Assembly (NCBI RefSeq): GCF_029873635.1
Contig: NC_080422.1
Location: 6,169,764-6,233,763, forward strand
Origin: Malania oleifera
Taxonomy: Eukaryota; Streptophyta; Magnoliopsida; Santalales; Ximeniaceae
DNA: 64,000 bases
Reading direction: 5' to 3'
Shown: positions 61,160-64,000 of the stretch, in pieces
Layout of the letters: every line of letters starts with the position of its first letter
Position numbering within the stretch: the stretch's first letter is position 1
Notes under the pieces: model-generated
Databases searched by the model: none
What the model was told of the DNA's origin: nothing
What the model saw: only the letters and a program-made list of their open reading frames with translations
Made by a program: the position numbers and the translations under genes

Positions 61160-61423
61160 TCAGGTACAGTATAAGTAAATATGTAATATTTCTTTTGCAC
61201 GTTAGTTAGTGTATGTATTAGTTTAGTTAGTTAGTAAGTAATATTTTGGTATTGGGGAATTTTATTTGATTATATGTAATCTCTCTGAACTCTGAATGTA
61301 ATCACAGTATTCCCCCGCCATAAGTGAGAGTAAGTAATAAAATAAGTAGACTGTTTTCTTTAAGGGATGATGAATCGTATGGATAGCAAATTTTGAGGAC
61401 AAAATTTTATAAGAAGGGGAGAA

Positions 61424-61751
61424 TGTAGAGACCCAAATAATTAACGAAATTTAAATAATAAGGAAAGGAGAGAGAAGGAAATCATAATTGGAGTTTAAAC
61501 AGGGGTCTCGTCGACGAACACAAGATGTTCGTCGACGAGCACGCTTAAAAGGATCATCAACGAGAGGTGTCCCGTCGATGAGGAGATACCGAGAGGCTAT
61601 TTTTCAATTCTGAATTTCATCGATGAGGAATAAGTGTTCATCGACAAATTTCCTTCATGACCTCGTCGACGAAGTGACGTGTCTCGTCAATGAAGGTTAG
61701 TGTATAAATGGCCTAAACTCGAATTTTCTACAAAATTTTCATGTGCAAACC

Positions 61752-61797
<46 letters not shown>

Positions 61798-63531
61798 ATC
61801 CCTCTCCCCTTCTCTCTAGGATTTCGGGCCAGATTCTTGGCTGTTCAACGATCCGAGACCACCACGACACTCCTGGGAGAGTTCTCTTAAAATCTGCTGG
61901 AGTTGATCGCTAGTGGGATTAACTTGGATTTCATCCCAACTTCAAAGTAAGACTTTTTACTCAATATTTTTCTTTCGTACAGTTGTAGAAAATGTATTAC
62001 TCGTAGGAACACTGAAGTTTTGTTCTGCGAAATATTGTTTTCAAGGTGTAGAACGGGGAACCCTGCGTATGTAGGACTAAGCACTGTAGGGGCTTTTCAG
62101 TACTCAGGTAAGGGGATAAACTAAAGCAGGAATTTTTTCATGAAAATTATTATTATTTATTAGTAGATTTATGTTTAAAAAACATGTATTACATTTGGGT
62201 ATTTTTGAGAAAAATGTATATTTGAAAAAATATTGCTATTATACAAGAAATACGATTTTAGAACAGTATGTATGATTTTATTTAGTATTGTGTGGCATGA
62301 GTATTAATTTTACGCACATTGTATTATGTCAAGTCAATTGTATAGATAAAGCATGTTTAAGTGATTTTCAGAAATAATAGGATAATGTAGTACATTATGA
62401 TTTCAGAATACATGATAAATAGTACAATTATACAAATCAATATATATGTTATGTTCGGCGCAAGGCTGTGATTGATAGTCGGCGCAAGGTCGTGGATTAT
62501 ATATGTATTTGGCGTAAGGCCGCATTTATGAATGTAATCGGCGCAAAGCCATATTTATTTATGTATTATAGAAATCAAAAAATACTATCAACCTATTTAT
62601 GTGCAAACAATATATTATCATGTATTATATGTTATCAGAACCTGGATTGTAGTTCAGTTTAGTTTTAGGAGCACGGTACTGTAGCTATAAAGATCAGTTC
62701 AATTCAGGCTTGTGCTAACCGCCCCTGCTAGTAGAGGGGGTGGGAGATGGATAGTCGATATGACTATCAGTGTAGAGTTGTAGACGTCCACCTGACAATC
62801 CGGACTAGGGTGTGGCGAGCCCATCGTACTTACTGACATTTTTTACTCGGTAGTGGTCGACCAGCTTTTGTCGGGGCTCGCCTTCGGGCTGCACAACCCG
62901 TCATGGGGGGTAATACATGACATCAGCTAGCTATTCATCCTAGGTAAATTTCAGAATTACTAGTTATATCAGATGATTTCATGAACAGTAAGATACAGTA
63001 TGATTTAGCAAAATTATGAAATTATATGCTTACTCAGTTATGTTATTATCAGTATTTTCAGGCATATGACATGTATTGTATAATTATTATAGTACTAAAT
63101 ATTCATGTTGTCATACAACTGTATTTAGTTTATTTCCTTTACTAGAAGGTGTCTCACCCCAACTTAAACCATTTCAGGGAACCTAGAAAGACAGGCGGAC
63201 TGAGGCCGCCGTTGATGCAGTGATTACCAACCTGCTAGGAGGGTGAGTCTTTTGAACTAGGGTCAATAGGTTTTTGATTTTAGGTCCTAGTTTTATCTTT
63301 TGGTGACTTTGAGGATTGTATATTTAAACAGTATATGGTGGAATATAGGTACTCTGGTATATTGTATTTTTATGGTTGAGTGTATGAAATTTATATTTAC
63401 TATTGTTTAGGTTTCCGTTGTGTATGATAAGTGTGTCTTCATTACCCACGAGTTCAGGTTGACTTTGTTATGTTTTAAGTTAATGATAAATAATATGGTT
63501 GATTATGTGGTAAGTTAAGCAGGTCGTTGTA
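61424..63531 (+). repeat. 3' LTR of the gypsy element
   Basis: 2,108 bp. Near-palindrome cluster 61505-61690, TATA TATAAATG at about 61703, (CT)n at about 61755-61792, and four GGCGCAAGGCCG-type units (62456-62560). It lacks the TTTAT solo-LTR insertion found in the 5' LTR. Confidence 0.88.
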
Positions 63532-64000
63532 GAATAGATTTTTAAAAAAAAATTATATTCTTTTTTTTTAAAGGCTTCTGAATTATAAAAATAAATACAA
63601 CCCAAATACAATCACAAAATACGTGTAAAACAGTCAATCCAAATTAACCACAATCAAAACGAAATAACCAAGCACTTGATTCTTGTAACAATAGCCCTGT
63701 AGTAATATGCAATGCTTGTTGGATTTGTATAAGCCCTGTGTTGAAAATCACAATCACATTCTTCCCAGTCCTTCGATTAGGCTGGAGCCTGCCTCTCCAA
63801 ACGATATCCCCTCTCTTGGCACAACGATCCAACAGTCTTGAATCGTCTATAAACAAAAAATAAGTAGAAGGAATTTTGTGTACAAGAAACACTCTTACAA
63901 CAGAGCTTGATCAACACAAATATACTTCAATGTAAATCAATATAAAGAGATTGAAGTTCAATTGAATTGAGATCACCGAATATATCTTTCGTGTATTGAA
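63532..64000 (-). repeat. Continuation of the copia 5' LTR
   Basis: Resumes the copia LTR interrupted at 52467: GAATAGATTTTTAAAA continues the GGGGGTGAATT junction phrase. It runs past the window end. The open frame at 63644-63892 shows no domain and is taken as LTR noise. Confidence 0.65.

Larger units (their letters stand above)
52468..63531 (+). mobile_element. Ty3/gypsy chromovirus (Tekay-like), plus strand
   Basis: LTRs of about 2.1 kb start TGTAGAG (52468 and 61424). The 5' LTR ends ACA at 56353, followed by a PBS TGGTATCAAAACC (56357-56369). Order is gag, protease, RT, RNase H, integrase, chromodomain, then a purine tract AAGAAGGGGAGAA before the 3' LTR. Flanks are GAATT (52463-52467) and GAATA (63532-63536), a nearly perfect target duplication in the copia LTR. 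Numerous stops make it inactive. Confidence 0.9.
46489..64000 (-). mobile_element. Copia element with additional ORF, minus strand; hosts nested insertions
   Basis: From left to right: partial 3' LTR (46489-47314), purine tract, solo-LTR insertion, additional ORF (48331-49542), promoter-like segment, RNase H, then gag-protease with integrase and RT deleted, primer-binding site (52418-52429), and a 5' LTR starting at 52432. That LTR is split by the gypsy element (52468-63531) and continues past the window end. It cannot transpose on its own. Confidence 0.82.

Noticed and set aside
63644-63892. Small protein gene at the right end
   Set aside because: It lies within the copia LTR continuation and has no recognisable domain.

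Overview
The window is nuclear DNA of a flowering plant, probably a eudicot. Evidence for this: spliced plant genes (a group III WRKY factor and a plastid-type membrane protein), nested Ty1/copia and Ty3/gypsy retrotransposons, a Mutator-like DNA transposon carrying a plant mobile domain gene, a tRNA-derived SINE, MITE-like repeats, and broken pieces of chloroplast DNA lying among them. I could not identify the species.

Layout. 1-5.4 kb is a rearranged chloroplast-to-nucleus insertion (NUPT): rpoB, rpoC2, rpoC1, an inverted second piece of rpoC1, 16S rRNA and plastid inverted-repeat spacer, joined out of plastid order. It abuts a 5'-truncated copia element (5.43-8.42 kb). 8.4-12.5 kb is AT-rich, with one MITE-like repeat. 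12.5-14.76 kb is an intact three-exon WRKY gene whose probable leader holds a tandemly duplicated 24-codon uORF. 15.15-22.44 kb is a decayed minus-strand copia element, itself carrying a 2.2-kb solo LTR with a perfect 5-bp target duplication. 22.7-25.96 kb is a minus-strand three-exon gene for a small membrane protein, with an 18-nt middle exon.

26.2-36.6 kb is a 10.4-kb Mutator-like element with terminal inverted repeats of about 126 bp. Inside each end is an array of 29-bp hairpins. It carries a damaged MURA-type transposase and, downstream on the same strand, a four-exon plant mobile domain (PMD) gene. 36.6-44 kb is repeat-rich non-coding DNA: a SINE with a 16-bp target duplication, a CACTA-like end, an older NUPT (trnI-GAU to trnA-UGC) inside another repeat, and a minus-strand solo LTR flanked by duplicated minisatellite. 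44-64 kb is a retrotransposon nest. A minus-strand copia element lacks integrase and reverse transcriptase but keeps an additional ORF behind a promoter-like segment. It is interrupted by a small solo LTR and, in its right LTR, by an 11-kb Tekay-like chromovirus whose own 5' LTR holds a further solo LTR.

Only the WRKY gene and the small membrane protein gene look like functional host genes. Nearly everything else is mobile or organellar debris. Two patterns stand out: the PMD-carrying Mutator-like element with its regular subterminal hairpins, and the repeated finding that unrelated LTRs (and one internal retrotransposon promoter) carry clusters of a family-specific near-palindrome a short distance upstream of a TATA box. 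All family names rest on recognising motifs by eye; no search was run.
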